The translations under genes and the position numbers were made by a program. 61,373 nucleotides of DNA, from the NCBI GenBank assembly GCA_015232315.1, contig JADFZZ010000031.1, positions 1-61,373 on the forward strand, written 5' to 3'. The DNA is from SAR324 cluster bacterium (GTDB lineage: Bacteria > SAR324 > NAC60-12). This document shows, piece after piece, positions 26,956 through 35,215 of this stretch. The notes beneath the pieces were generated by a model. The model did not search any database and was not told the origin of the DNA. It saw only the letters and a program-made list of their open reading frames with translations. The first letter of the stretch is position 1, and every line of letters begins with the position of its first letter.

Positions 26956-27264
26956 CAACCGGGTCGCTATGAAAGACTGATAGACCTACCACTCAGGTAT
27001 GCTTGATGATGCAATTATAGCCATTGCTTCATCAGCAACCTGTGTGATTTGCCCTTGACGTGAGCCTTTGAATCCAGTCATTGATGTTTTCCCTGTTCTG
27101 CCTCATGCAGAAAAAGGCTGTAAGATTTGAGGTGTTTTTCAAAAGAACTTTACAGTTTGTCTTCTCAACAACGGAAGATATCTTTCGTCACTCCTTAAAA
27201 TCCCTCGTCACTCCTCGTTAGAGTTTGTCTTCTCAACATTTCAGCATTTTTGTATCCCACACCA
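26956..27264. other. Intergenic region with direct repeats before the cyclase operon
   Basis: The 309-bp leader of the cyclase operon contains a 17-bp direct repeat AGTTTGTCTTCTCAACA at 27154-27170 and 27222-27238, start to start 68 bp. Between them is a shorter pair TCGTCACTCCT near 27186 and 27204. The operon promoter probably lies here. No ORF or RNA gene is visible. Confidence 0.6.
27154..27238. repeat. 17-bp direct repeats with 68-bp spacing
   Basis: AGTTTGTCTTCTCAACA occurs twice exactly, at 27154-27170 and 27222-27238. The second copy ends 26 bp before the ATG of the first cyclase. The pair could be regulator-binding sites or the footprint of a deletion-prone duplication. Confidence 0.7.
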
Positions 27265-28770
27265 ATGAATACCGCTATCCGCACAAAACTGATTACTATT
27301 GTGATCATATCTGTTTCCCTGGGAGCACTGTTCAACATTGGTTACATGAATTGGCGGGCTACCACACTGGCTTACCAGGCCATCGAAAGAAAAGCGTTGT
27401 CCATGTCGGAATATGCGGCCTTCAACAGTGCGCCCAGTGTGTTGTTCGCCAATGAGGAAGTGCTTCATGAAATGCTGACCGGACTCGAAAGCACCGCGAA
27501 TCTGATCTATGGGGTATTTGTCAATAATATGGGAGAGGTTTTATCAGAATTGCATCAGGACAGGATGAAACTGCCTGAACCTTTGCCCACACCAGATCAC
27601 ACCACCAGTATTCTGGATGATGATCAGATTCATGTCATTTCGCCTATCAGGGACAGTGATGAAGTTGCCGGATTTTTATACCTGAGCCTGTCCTTGGCTG
27701 AAACTCAGGAACAATTGAGAAAGAATCTGGTTGAATCCATTCTGCTGGATGGTGCTCTGGCTGTTCTAATCACGCTGTTGCTGATCTGGAATCTGAACCG
27801 AATGATTCTGAAACCCACGATGCTTCTCTCGTCAAGCGCAAAACTGATCAGCATGGGGAACTACAAAATTGATGAATTGATCACACAAATTCATGGACGG
27901 GATGAAATAGCACAACTGGCCCAGGCCTTTCTGGACATGGATCATTCCATTCTGGAAAGCCAGAACGCCCTGAAAGAACAGAACCGGGAATTGAAAGAAC
28001 GGGATGAACGACTTGAAACAGGGGTTCAATTTCTGTCCAATTATTTGCCCAAACAATTTGTACAGGATCTGCTGAATGAGGATCATACCGACATCCGAAA
28101 TATCCCTGAACGCAAAATGCTCACGGTCTTTTTTTCTGATCTGAAAGGATTTACCAATTTGACCGATCAACTGGAAGCGGAAGATCTGTTCCAACTGCTG
28201 AACAAATATCAAAATTTGATGACCGGCATTATCCATAAATATGATGGAACCCTGGACAAATATCTGGGTGATGGATTGAAAATATTTTTTGGCGCACCGC
28301 ATGGCTACGGCACTCAGGAAGACGCCCTGCGAAGCTGTCTGATGGCGCTGGAGATGCAGTCTGAAATGAAAAATCTGCGAAAAACATGGTTTCGCCAGGG
28401 CATTGAAACCCCGATTGATCTGAGAATCGGCATCCATACCGGCTTCTGCACCGTCGGAAGTTTCGGCTCAGAAGCTCGCATGGATTATACAGCGATTGGT
28501 CCCGCGGTAAATTTCGCGTCACAACTCGAAAGCGAATGTGTGCCCTCCAAAGTTCTGGTGAGTCAGTCTACCTGGAATCATATTCATCCCTTCCTTCAGA
28601 CAGAGCCTCATGAAACCCTTGAAGTGAAAGGCTCAGATGGTGAAAAATCGCCCACCTATCTTTTAGCTGGCATAAAACACGATATTGTGGAACAGACCAC
28701 ACATCATGCCCTGTCAAACAGTCTTTTAACTATCATCAGAACCATGCCGACAACTCTCACTCAGGATTGA
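27265..28770 (+). CDS. Membrane class III nucleotide cyclase (cyclase 1)
   Basis: The 501-residue protein has TM1 (about 8-28), a periplasmic domain (about 30-155), TM2 (about 160-178), a HAMP-like linker and a coiled coil. A class III cyclase domain (about 285-450) follows. Both metal-binding aspartates are present: D292 (FFSDLKGF) and D336 (DKYLGDG). The purine-reading K332 and T409 fit an ATP-type site, and N416 is present. The transition-state arginine is replaced by Q420 (VNFASQLES). The periplasmic segment, with AAFNSAPSVLFANEE, resembles the CHASE8-like sensor of YfiN. The YfiR gene follows 4 bp later, so this cyclase is probably its direct target. A TTG at 27250 is an alternative start. 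Confidence 0.9.
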   Translation: MNTAIRTKLITIVIISVSLGALFNIGYMNWRATTLAYQAIERKALSMSEYAAFNSAPSVLFANEEVLHEMLTGLESTANLIYGVFVNNMGEVLSELHQDRMKLPEPLPTPDHTTSILDDDQIHVISPIRDSDEVAGFLYLSLSLAETQEQLRKNLVESILLDGALAVLITLLLIWNLNRMILKPTMLLSSSAKLISMGNYKIDELITQIHGRDEIAQLAQAFLDMDHSILESQNALKEQNRELKERDERLETGVQFLSNYLPKQFVQDLLNEDHTDIRNIPERKMLTVFFSDLKGFTNLTDQLEAEDLFQLLNKYQNLMTGIIHKYDGTLDKYLGDGLKIFFGAPHGYGTQEDALRSCLMALEMQSEMKNLRKTWFRQGIETPIDLRIGIHTGFCTVGSFGSEARMDYTAIGPAVNFASQLESECVPSKVLVSQSTWNHIHPFLQTEPHETLEVKGSDGEKSPTYLLAGIKHDIVEQTTHHALSNSLLTIIRTMPTTLTQD

Positions 28771-28774
28771 AAAC

Positions 28775-29392
28775 ATGTTGACCGGAAAAAGCCACAAAGC
28801 ACCAACCCTTCTTCGACGAAAACGACTGCTCCTGTCCCTGTTGCTGGCAGAGTTTCTGCTGGTTCCGGGATGGAGCTGGGCGCTTGAAACCATGGACATT
28901 CCTGTCGAATTGCAGATCAAACTTCTGGTTCAGGCTTCAACCTATGACCGTAATCAAAAAAATAAACCACCACCGGGGGTACTGCGTATCGGCGTCATTC
29001 ATACAGAGTCCACTGATTCTCAAAAAGTGGCCGATGAAATAATGGGGCAGTTTGCTGAGAAACACATGACAGTCCGGAAATATGAACTTCAACTCGAATC
29101 AATTACCTTCAAGGACGCGTCCAATCTCAAGGAAGCCACACGTTCCAGAAACATTCACATGTATTACATCGCGCCGGGTAACAGAAATAACCTTTCCACC
29201 ATTATTGATCTGGGCAAAGAGATGAAAATTATGACCATGACCGGAGTGGCGGATTATGTTTATGCCGGAACAACCATAGGGGTTCAGAACAACGGTTCCA
29301 GACCTCAATTTCTGTATAACCAGCAAAGCGCGGAAGAAAACGCTGCTGATTTTGACGCCAATTTTTTAAGAATGGTTAAATTTGTTAAATAA
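28775..29392 (+). CDS. YfiR-family (DUF4154) periplasmic regulator
   Basis: The 205-residue protein carries an N-terminal signal/anchor (about 16-35). It has the DUF4154 pattern: VELQIKLLVQASTYDRN, RIGVIHTESTDSQKVADEI, and a C-terminal part with GTTIGVQNNGSRPQFLYN. In Pseudomonas, YfiR binds the periplasmic domain of the diguanylate cyclase YfiN and inhibits it. YfiR-family genes often neighbour TonB-dependent receptors. Here it sits between cyclase 1 and the receptor, with 4-bp and 18-bp gaps. Regulation of one or both cyclases is therefore a reasonable inference. No cysteine pair typical of disulfide-controlled YfiR is seen. Confidence 0.8.
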   Translation: MLTGKSHKAPTLLRRKRLLLSLLLAEFLLVPGWSWALETMDIPVELQIKLLVQASTYDRNQKNKPPPGVLRIGVIHTESTDSQKVADEIMGQFAEKHMTVRKYELQLESITFKDASNLKEATRSRNIHMYYIAPGNRNNLSTIIDLGKEMKIMTMTGVADYVYAGTTIGVQNNGSRPQFLYNQQSAEENAADFDANFLRMVKFVK

Positions 29393-29410
29393 TCGCCCAC
29401 AGGAAACATT

Positions 29411-31741
29411 ATGAAAACATGGTTTGTTTTGCTACTGTTCCTTGTGATGGTAGCGCCCTTATTGGCCCAACAAGCCGATGAATCCTCTCTGGAGGATTCT
29501 ATCGGATCAGAAGAATTTATCATGGATGAATCTGTCGAAGATCTCCTCAGCACAGAACTGGTCACCATCACTTCCCGTCAGGCACAATCAACCGCGGAAG
29601 TTCCCAATATTGTCACCGTGATTACGGAAGAAGAAATAGCGCAATCAGGCGCCAGAACACTGGGTGACGCCCTGTCGCTGGTGCCCGGAATTCATGTCAG
29701 GCATACCAGTCCCATGGGAATCGTGGATAATACGGTACGATCTGAAGTATTGCTGATGCGGGGGGTGGTGTTCGGTTCAAACCGTCAAATCCTGATCATG
29801 ATTGACGGACAACGGATCAATAACAGCCAATCAGGCGGAACCGATGGCACACTGCCGGCTGTTCCGCTTTACAACGTCAAACGGATTGAGATCATCCGGG
29901 GTCCGGGTTCATCAGGTTACGGCACGGGCGCGTTTGTGGGAGTGGTGAATGTCATCACCAAAACAGGCCGTGATATCCGTGGCGGTTCGATGGTGATCAG
30001 TGCCCACAATCACGGTGGAAAACAGATTGGCCTCTCGGCCGGAAACGCGTATGGCGACTGGAGTTATTCCTTTCATGGCCTTTATTCCCAGGAAGACGGT
30101 CAGGAGCATGAAGCCAAAAAATCCCTGGCAGGAACCCAAACCGTCACAGATGGCGGCATGACTCAGAACGCTGACTTGCGTCTGAATTACCAAAACCTGG
30201 AATTTCACTATCAACAGTATCAGCACGACAATGACCCTTATTTGATGTGGGGAAATCCTAATCCCGCGGATGATTCGAGTTTGTTTGACAGAGGATATAC
30301 CAGGCTTTCGTCCATCAGCTATGAAATTCCTCTGTCTCATGGAACCATTTACGCCTCCATCGGGTACTCGGATTTCAATGCTGAAAACGTGGGTGTGGAA
30401 ATTGAAGCGGAAACTCTGGATTATTTGAGTGCTCAGGGTTCCTTGAGTGGCAATCCCTCATCCTCAGGCGGCCCACCGCCTTCCAGACAGAACCCACCAC
30501 CACAAAACAGCGGTGGAACGGCGCAACCGTCTTCCACACAAGGGGGAACCAGTTCGGGAACACAACCGTCTTCCACACAGGGTAGCACCAATGCGGGATC
30601 CCAACCCGCGGCCGGTACAACCAGCAGTGAAAATTTCCGGAATCCCAGCCGCAAGGGCCGTTTCGTAAACGAAAACCGTCTTGAAAGTAAAATCGACTGG
30701 CTCTACACCGGATTTGAAAACCATGTCTGGGAAATAGGGTTCAGCCAGTCCCGTGAAACTCTGGTGAATTACGGAGTTTTCTACAACGCGCAGTCCGCGG
30801 ATAAAAGCTCGACAGGTTCGTTTGCCGCCAATGACTCGGACACGACCCTGACTCTGCTACAAAACAGAACCAGAGAAATTTCCGGGGTATATGCCCAGGA
30901 CAACTACCGGATGACCACCGACCTTTCTGTATACATCGGTGCCCGCTATGACAGTTACAGTGATTTCGGTAGCACTCTCAACCCCAGATTAGGTATGGTT
31001 TATCGACTCACAGACCAGCAGGTGATCAAACTGCTTTATGGTCAGGCCTTTCGTGCGCCATCGCTGTTGGAGCAGGCTTCCTATGAACCCATGACAGGTT
31101 CCCTGGCTGAATATGATCTGGATCCTGAAATCATCAATGCGACCGAAATCGCCTATCAATATGGAATCTCCAGGCGGATGAAATTCAAAATAAATCTGTT
31201 TAACAATGAAATTCACAACATTATTTTTGCCAATCCCGGGAGTGTCTACAACATGAGTTATATGACCTCTCAGGGTAGCGAAGCCGAACTGCGGATTGAA
31301 TTTCTGCCAGATCATTATTTTATTTTCAACGCGTCCTATGCCACAATCGCCTTTCCTGACCGGGATTCGACCGTCACAAATCAGTTGTTGCCCCAGACAA
31401 CAGCAAATGTGATTTACAATGTACCCCTTTTCCGGGTCATGAACCTGAACACCTCGGTGTCTTATCGAAGCGAACAAAAAGTGGAGGAGTTGGCTCAGGA
31501 AACAATGCTTCCAGCCTATGTCATTGCCAATACGCATCTGACCATCCACCCTTCCGGATTTCGTTCCTGGGAAGCCTTTGTCGGTGTGACCAATCTGACC
31601 AATGAGGAATACTATTCGCCCATCATCAAATTGAGTGAGGAATCTCAACTGAGAAATTTACCTGTGTATACAGCCTATCGGGAAAATCATCTTCAGGAAC
31701 GGGAACGTGAGTTGCAGGTGGGAATGACTCTTAAATTTTGA
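29411..31741 (+). CDS. TonB-dependent outer-membrane receptor
   Basis: The 776-residue protein has a signal peptide (about 1-20), an N-terminal extension, a plug domain (VTVITEEEIAQSGARTLGDALSLVPGI...RGPGSSGYGTGAFVGVVNVITK) and a C-terminal beta-barrel ending in KF. A low-complexity Ser/Gly/Pro/Gln loop at about 350-415 interrupts the barrel. AGGAA before ATG 29411 is the ribosome binding site. The N-terminal segment before the plug contains MDESVEDLLSTELV, similar to TonB-box regions of vitamin B12 and siderophore receptors. The ligand is unknown. Its position inside a cyclase operon suggests that substrate occupancy is signalled to the cytoplasm (inference). Confidence 0.93.
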   Translation: MKTWFVLLLFLVMVAPLLAQQADESSLEDSIGSEEFIMDESVEDLLSTELVTITSRQAQSTAEVPNIVTVITEEEIAQSGARTLGDALSLVPGIHVRHTSPMGIVDNTVRSEVLLMRGVVFGSNRQILIMIDGQRINNSQSGGTDGTLPAVPLYNVKRIEIIRGPGSSGYGTGAFVGVVNVITKTGRDIRGGSMVISAHNHGGKQIGLSAGNAYGDWSYSFHGLYSQEDGQEHEAKKSLAGTQTVTDGGMTQNADLRLNYQNLEFHYQQYQHDNDPYLMWGNPNPADDSSLFDRGYTRLSSISYEIPLSHGTIYASIGYSDFNAENVGVEIEAETLDYLSAQGSLSGNPSSSGGPPPSRQNPPPQNSGGTAQPSSTQGGTSSGTQPSSTQGSTNAGSQPAAGTTSSENFRNPSRKGRFVNENRLESKIDWLYTGFENHVWEIGFSQSRETLVNYGVFYNAQSADKSSTGSFAANDSDTTLTLLQNRTREISGVYAQDNYRMTTDLSVYIGARYDSYSDFGSTLNPRLGMVYRLTDQQVIKLLYGQAFRAPSLLEQASYEPMTGSLAEYDLDPEIINATEIAYQYGISRRMKFKINLFNNEIHNIIFANPGSVYNMSYMTSQGSEAELRIEFLPDHYFIFNASYATIAFPDRDSTVTNQLLPQTTANVIYNVPLFRVMNLNTSVSYRSEQKVEELAQETMLPAYVIANTHLTIHPSGFRSWEAFVGVTNLTNEEYYSPIIKLSEESQLRNLPVYTAYRENHLQERERELQVGMTLKF
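30524..30579 (+). repeat. In-frame 39-bp direct repeat in receptor loop
   Basis: CAACCGTCTTCCACACA occurs at 30524-30540 and 30563-30579, exactly 39 bp apart. It encodes a 13-residue repeat (QPSSTQG...) inside the Ser/Gly/Pro-rich extracellular loop. The spacing keeps frame, so unequal exchange would change loop length without breaking the gene. Confidence 0.8.
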
Positions 31742-31748
31742 GAGCGAA

Positions 31749-33290
31749 ATGCGCGTATCTTCCATTCGTGTCAAACTGGCCGGTATTGTCATCCTGTTCA
31801 TTCTGGCGGGTTCCCTGTTGAACATCCTGTATAATGCCTGGAGCGCATGGTCCCTTGCCCGGAATGCCATCCGGCAAAAAGCCGTTTCCGTAGCGGAATT
31901 TGCCGCGTTGAACAGTTCTCAACCGGTCTGGCTGAAAGATGGCCTCGTTCTGGAAACATCCCTCCAGGGTTTGGAAAAAAATCCTGATCTGGTCTATGCG
32001 TTATTCACGGACGATGCCGGCGAAGTTTTATCCTCGTTGCCTGAAACACAACCCCCTCCATTTCAGGCAGTGGAACAGACAACCGTTCTGTTCCAGAATG
32101 ATCAGATTCAGGTCAGTGTGCCGATTGACCATGAAGCCAACAGGGTCGGCTATTTATTTCTGGGACTCAGCCTGGCAGAAACCAATCAACAATTGATCCA
32201 GGATGTGAAACTGGCGTTGGGCTTCAACCTCAGCATGGGAGTCATCATCATTCTGCTACTGCTGGGAATGTTGCGTAAAATACTGCTACACCCGCTCAGT
32301 TTGCTGTTTTCAAGTGCCAGAAATATTCAGAAAGAACAATTATCCATTCAAGCCCTGACCTCTCAAATCCAGTCAAAAGATGAAATGGGGCAACTGGCAC
32401 GTTCTTTTGAAGAAATGACCGGGGCTCTTGCACAAAGTCGAGCCACAATCCTCCGTCAAAATGAAATGCTGATTGAAAAGAAAAATAGACTGGAATCCAT
32501 GATCCGCTATCTTTCTTCCTACTTGCCCGGTCCTGTCGTGAAACATATCCTGGCTCAAGGGGAACAATCTGGCGGGATTTTATCCAAACGGGCAAAAATA
32601 TCGTTTTTATTTTCGGATTTAAGCGGTTTTGCCCAACTGACCACAGCCCTGGAAGCTTCAGAATTATCCAAACTACTGGAGATATATCAGGATGAAATGA
32701 CCCGGATTGTGAATCGATATGAAGGCACCCTGGTGCAGGTGCTGGGAGATGGCATGATGATCTTTTTTGGCGCACCCCAAACGCATGGTACTCAGGAAGA
32801 TTCATTGCGAACCTGTCTGATGGCGATGGAAATGCAAAATGCCATCAAACCCCTGGAACATCAATTGAGCGCACAGGGCTTGCATATCCCGCTCAACATG
32901 CGCATCGGTATTCATAGCGGATTCAGCACTGTCGGCAGTTTCGGCACAGAATCCCGGCTGAATTACACCGCGCTGGGACTGTCGATCAATCTGGCGTCCC
33001 GCCTGAAAGATGCCTGCCCTCCTGGGGGAGTGCTGGTCAGCCATCCGGTGTGGGCAAATATTACTGATTACATTCAGGTCGCTGAATATAAAACGTTCAC
33101 ACCCAAAGGACTCAAACGACCCATGTTGACTTATCTACTGGAACAACCGCAGAAACACATTGTGGAGCAAGCCATGCGGGATCGTCTCTCCACCACGTTT
33201 CAGGAAATTTGTGAAACATGGGCACAGCATCCTGTCATCCTGGATGTTCAGGCCCAAATTGCCATGAATGTCTCCATTGGAAAACAATGA
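31749..33290 (+). CDS. Membrane class III nucleotide cyclase (cyclase 2)
   Basis: The 513-residue paralogue of cyclase 1 has the same layout: TM1 (about 10-28), periplasmic domain, TM2 (about 160-180), HAMP-like linker, coiled coil and cyclase domain (about 283-445). Metal-binding D290 and D334 are present, as are T407, N414 and the transition-state R418. The purine-reading lysine is replaced by Q330 (LVQVLGDG). Cyclase 1 shows the opposite pattern: lysine kept, arginine lost. ATG 31749 follows the TonB receptor stop by 7 bp, so translation is coupled. Whether ATP or GTP is the substrate cannot be read from the altered pocket. Confidence 0.9.
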   Translation: MRVSSIRVKLAGIVILFILAGSLLNILYNAWSAWSLARNAIRQKAVSVAEFAALNSSQPVWLKDGLVLETSLQGLEKNPDLVYALFTDDAGEVLSSLPETQPPPFQAVEQTTVLFQNDQIQVSVPIDHEANRVGYLFLGLSLAETNQQLIQDVKLALGFNLSMGVIIILLLLGMLRKILLHPLSLLFSSARNIQKEQLSIQALTSQIQSKDEMGQLARSFEEMTGALAQSRATILRQNEMLIEKKNRLESMIRYLSSYLPGPVVKHILAQGEQSGGILSKRAKISFLFSDLSGFAQLTTALEASELSKLLEIYQDEMTRIVNRYEGTLVQVLGDGMMIFFGAPQTHGTQEDSLRTCLMAMEMQNAIKPLEHQLSAQGLHIPLNMRIGIHSGFSTVGSFGTESRLNYTALGLSINLASRLKDACPPGGVLVSHPVWANITDYIQVAEYKTFTPKGLKRPMLTYLLEQPQKHIVEQAMRDRLSTTFQEICETWAQHPVILDVQAQIAMNVSIGKQ

Positions 33291-33316
33291 CCGTTTAATC
33301 AATTTGTGGGAGGATT

Positions 33317-34171
33317 ATGATCGTGAATGCCAACTATCCTATTGTTGAATATAAACAAGGGGACATCGTGTTTGAGGAAGGCGATACAGAAGGACATTTT
33401 GCCTACCTGATCCTTGAAGGTTCCATGGATGTTTATCGAATAATTGACGGCAAAAAAATCATTCTCAACACCTTGCCTCCACGAGAGATCTTCGGGGAGA
33501 TGGCGGTGATTACGGCAGAACCGAGATCCGCGTCCGTTGTAGCGGCAGAAGACTCAAAACTGGTGCGTATTGATGAACGGTTGCTGATGAAAATGCTGGG
33601 GGACAGCGACATGATCGTCAAAGCCATCACCCAGCAATTGATCCAGCGCTTCAAAATGAAAGACAAACAGGTCACCGCCCAACTTTCCGGAAATCCGTTT
33701 ATGAGCTTTTCTCATCTGACACATCTGCTGTATTACAAACATCGTGGTGTTCTGGGTTATGGCGATTTATGTGTCACAGTGAAGGATATCCTTGCGGTGT
33801 CACATCTGGAATTGAACAACATGCTCAAATGGATTCAACAGGCATCGCTCCTTCAGATTGAGACGGTGGACGGGAAAAAAATGATCAAGATCCCGAATCA
33901 CAAGGAATTCATGGCAAATATCCAGCTACTGGAGCAGGAAAAACCCTATAAAACCATGAAACAGGAAGAGCAGTATCTTGATATTTTCACGCTGGCCAAA
34001 GAACTCAAATGCAAACCTCAACAGATTGTCACCCAGATTCAGGCAGGCCGCTTTCCAGTGGATACCCTGTTTTTTCCCAAAGCAAAAACCCTGGAATGGT
34101 ATGTGAGGCACCAAAGTCAGAATGAAGTACAAAGTAACCAGGCTGAATCAGCTTCAACGGTGAAAAAATAA
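33317..34171 (+). CDS. Cyclic-nucleotide-binding transcription regulator (CRP-like)
   Basis: The 284-residue protein has an N-terminal cNMP-binding domain (about 5-125) with a canonical phosphate-binding cassette (FGEMAVITAEPRSASVV). A CRP-type helix-turn-helix follows (about 150-200: TVKDILAVSHLELNNMLKWIQQASLLQIE). An additional C-terminal segment (about 230-275: LAKELKCKPQQIVTQIQAGRFPVDTLFF) resembles an excisionase/MerR-type helix-turn-helix, which is unusual for CRP proteins. GGGAGGATT precedes ATG 33317. It closes the operon and is the natural effector of the two cyclases. Its stop codon lies in the start of the 171-bp composite repeat. Confidence 0.88.
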   Translation: MIVNANYPIVEYKQGDIVFEEGDTEGHFAYLILEGSMDVYRIIDGKKIILNTLPPREIFGEMAVITAEPRSASVVAAEDSKLVRIDERLLMKMLGDSDMIVKAITQQLIQRFKMKDKQVTAQLSGNPFMSFSHLTHLLYYKHRGVLGYGDLCVTVKDILAVSHLELNNMLKWIQQASLLQIETVDGKKMIKIPNHKEFMANIQLLEQEKPYKTMKQEEQYLDIFTLAKELKCKPQQIVTQIQAGRFPVDTLFFPKAKTLEWYVRHQSQNEVQSNQAESASTVKK

Positions 34172-34340
34172 GGAATGGCAAAAGAATAAGTTGTCAAAGT
34201 TTGCTCGTGCCCTACGTCCCGTGGGGCACGTTATCCACCTGGCGAAGCTCTGCTTCGCACCCACCTCCGGTGGGTCATGGAACGGTTACGAACGTCCCGT
34301 TCGTAAGCAGAAAGTTTTCCATGTTATTTTTTGAACGTTC
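34170..34340. repeat. Composite four-hairpin repeat, copy 1
   Basis: This 171-bp element contains four palindromes: CGTGCCC/GGGCACG (34206-34230), GCGAAGC/GCTTCGC (34242-34258), CCCACC/GGTGGG (34260-34274) and TTACGAACG/CGTTCGTAA (34286-34306). It ends in TTTTTTGAACGTTC. Copy 2 lies in inverted orientation at 60814-60983. This copy starts at the stop codon of the CRP-like gene and ends 15 bp before the next start, so it could also stop transcription or stabilise the operon mRNA. Confidence 0.9.
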
Positions 34341-34355
34341 ACCTAAGGGAGAATC

Positions 34356-35066
34356 ATGAGAATATTCGTGTGTATTGTATTTTTGATGATTTCAGGTAAG
34401 GCCTTTGCGTTATCACCCGGAGTCAAGATTGGCGGCGTGCAAACCGCGCCGGGAGTGATTGTAAAAAACAATGTCACCGGAGCTTCAGGACATATTCAGG
34501 CCAGTGCGGATCAGGGCGGAACCGCAGGGTTGTTTTTTGCCCCTGATCCCAAAGCGGTTTTTGGACTATTCATCCATCTGGATGCGTTTAACTTCATTGC
34601 TGATAAACAGGCAATTGGGGATCAAAAGACTAAAGTCACGCTAGGATCGAGTGTTGCGGCAACAGTGGTGGAACTGGTTCCCGGTGTCTCGATGGCCATG
34701 CATTTCACAGACAGTTCCTATATTTCACTGGGCGCTGGAATGGGTGCCCGCTATCTGGATCTTTCCGGAAATATTTACCTGACTGAAGACAGTCAGGTTG
34801 AAACCTGCACCACCGGAGCCACAGAACTCAACGCACAAGTCATGCGCGCCAACTGTAAGCGTGTTACCGTCAACCAAATCCTGCAAACCACAACGACCGT
34901 GATGCTGGCTGACGTGAAACTGGGTGATTTTCTGCTTCAATATTCTGTGGCGACCTCCAACCTCCAGGGCACTTCCCAAACCAAGGAAATTGATAAAAAA
35001 ATCGGTGATTTCCAATATCAGGTTTCCATGACAACCATCAAGCTGGTGTATGTCTACATGTTCTGA
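34356..35066 (+). CDS. Secreted, probably outer-membrane beta-barrel protein, unknown
   Basis: The 236-residue protein has a signal peptide (about 1-19, ending KAFALSP). Alternating beta-strand patterns and a C-terminal aromatic (VYVYMF) suggest a small outer-membrane barrel. Two cysteines about 14 residues apart (ETCTTG ... RANCKR) could form a disulfide in an outer loop. AAGGGAGAATC before ATG 34356 is a good ribosome binding site. It follows the cyclase operon after the composite repeat. Whether it belongs to that regulon is unknown. Confidence 0.7.
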   Translation: MRIFVCIVFLMISGKAFALSPGVKIGGVQTAPGVIVKNNVTGASGHIQASADQGGTAGLFFAPDPKAVFGLFIHLDAFNFIADKQAIGDQKTKVTLGSSVAATVVELVPGVSMAMHFTDSSYISLGAGMGARYLDLSGNIYLTEDSQVETCTTGATELNAQVMRANCKRVTVNQILQTTTTVMLADVKLGDFLLQYSVATSNLQGTSQTKEIDKKIGDFQYQVSMTTIKLVYVYMF

Positions 35067-35215
35067 GTTTCTTGCAAAAGCCTGCCAGAAAATTTCGCTG
35101 AAACCCTCAAAACCAAACCCAATCTGAAAACTTTGGTTTGTAAAAATCCCTCACGTTGTTCTGTTAGACTCTTATCAAGAGACTAACCATAAAATACAGG
35201 ACACACTGACTCATA

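Noticed and set aside
30433-30724. Several reverse-strand open frames inside the TonB receptor gene
   Set aside because: They are shadows of the low-complexity Ser/Gly/Pro loop, with no ribosome binding sites.
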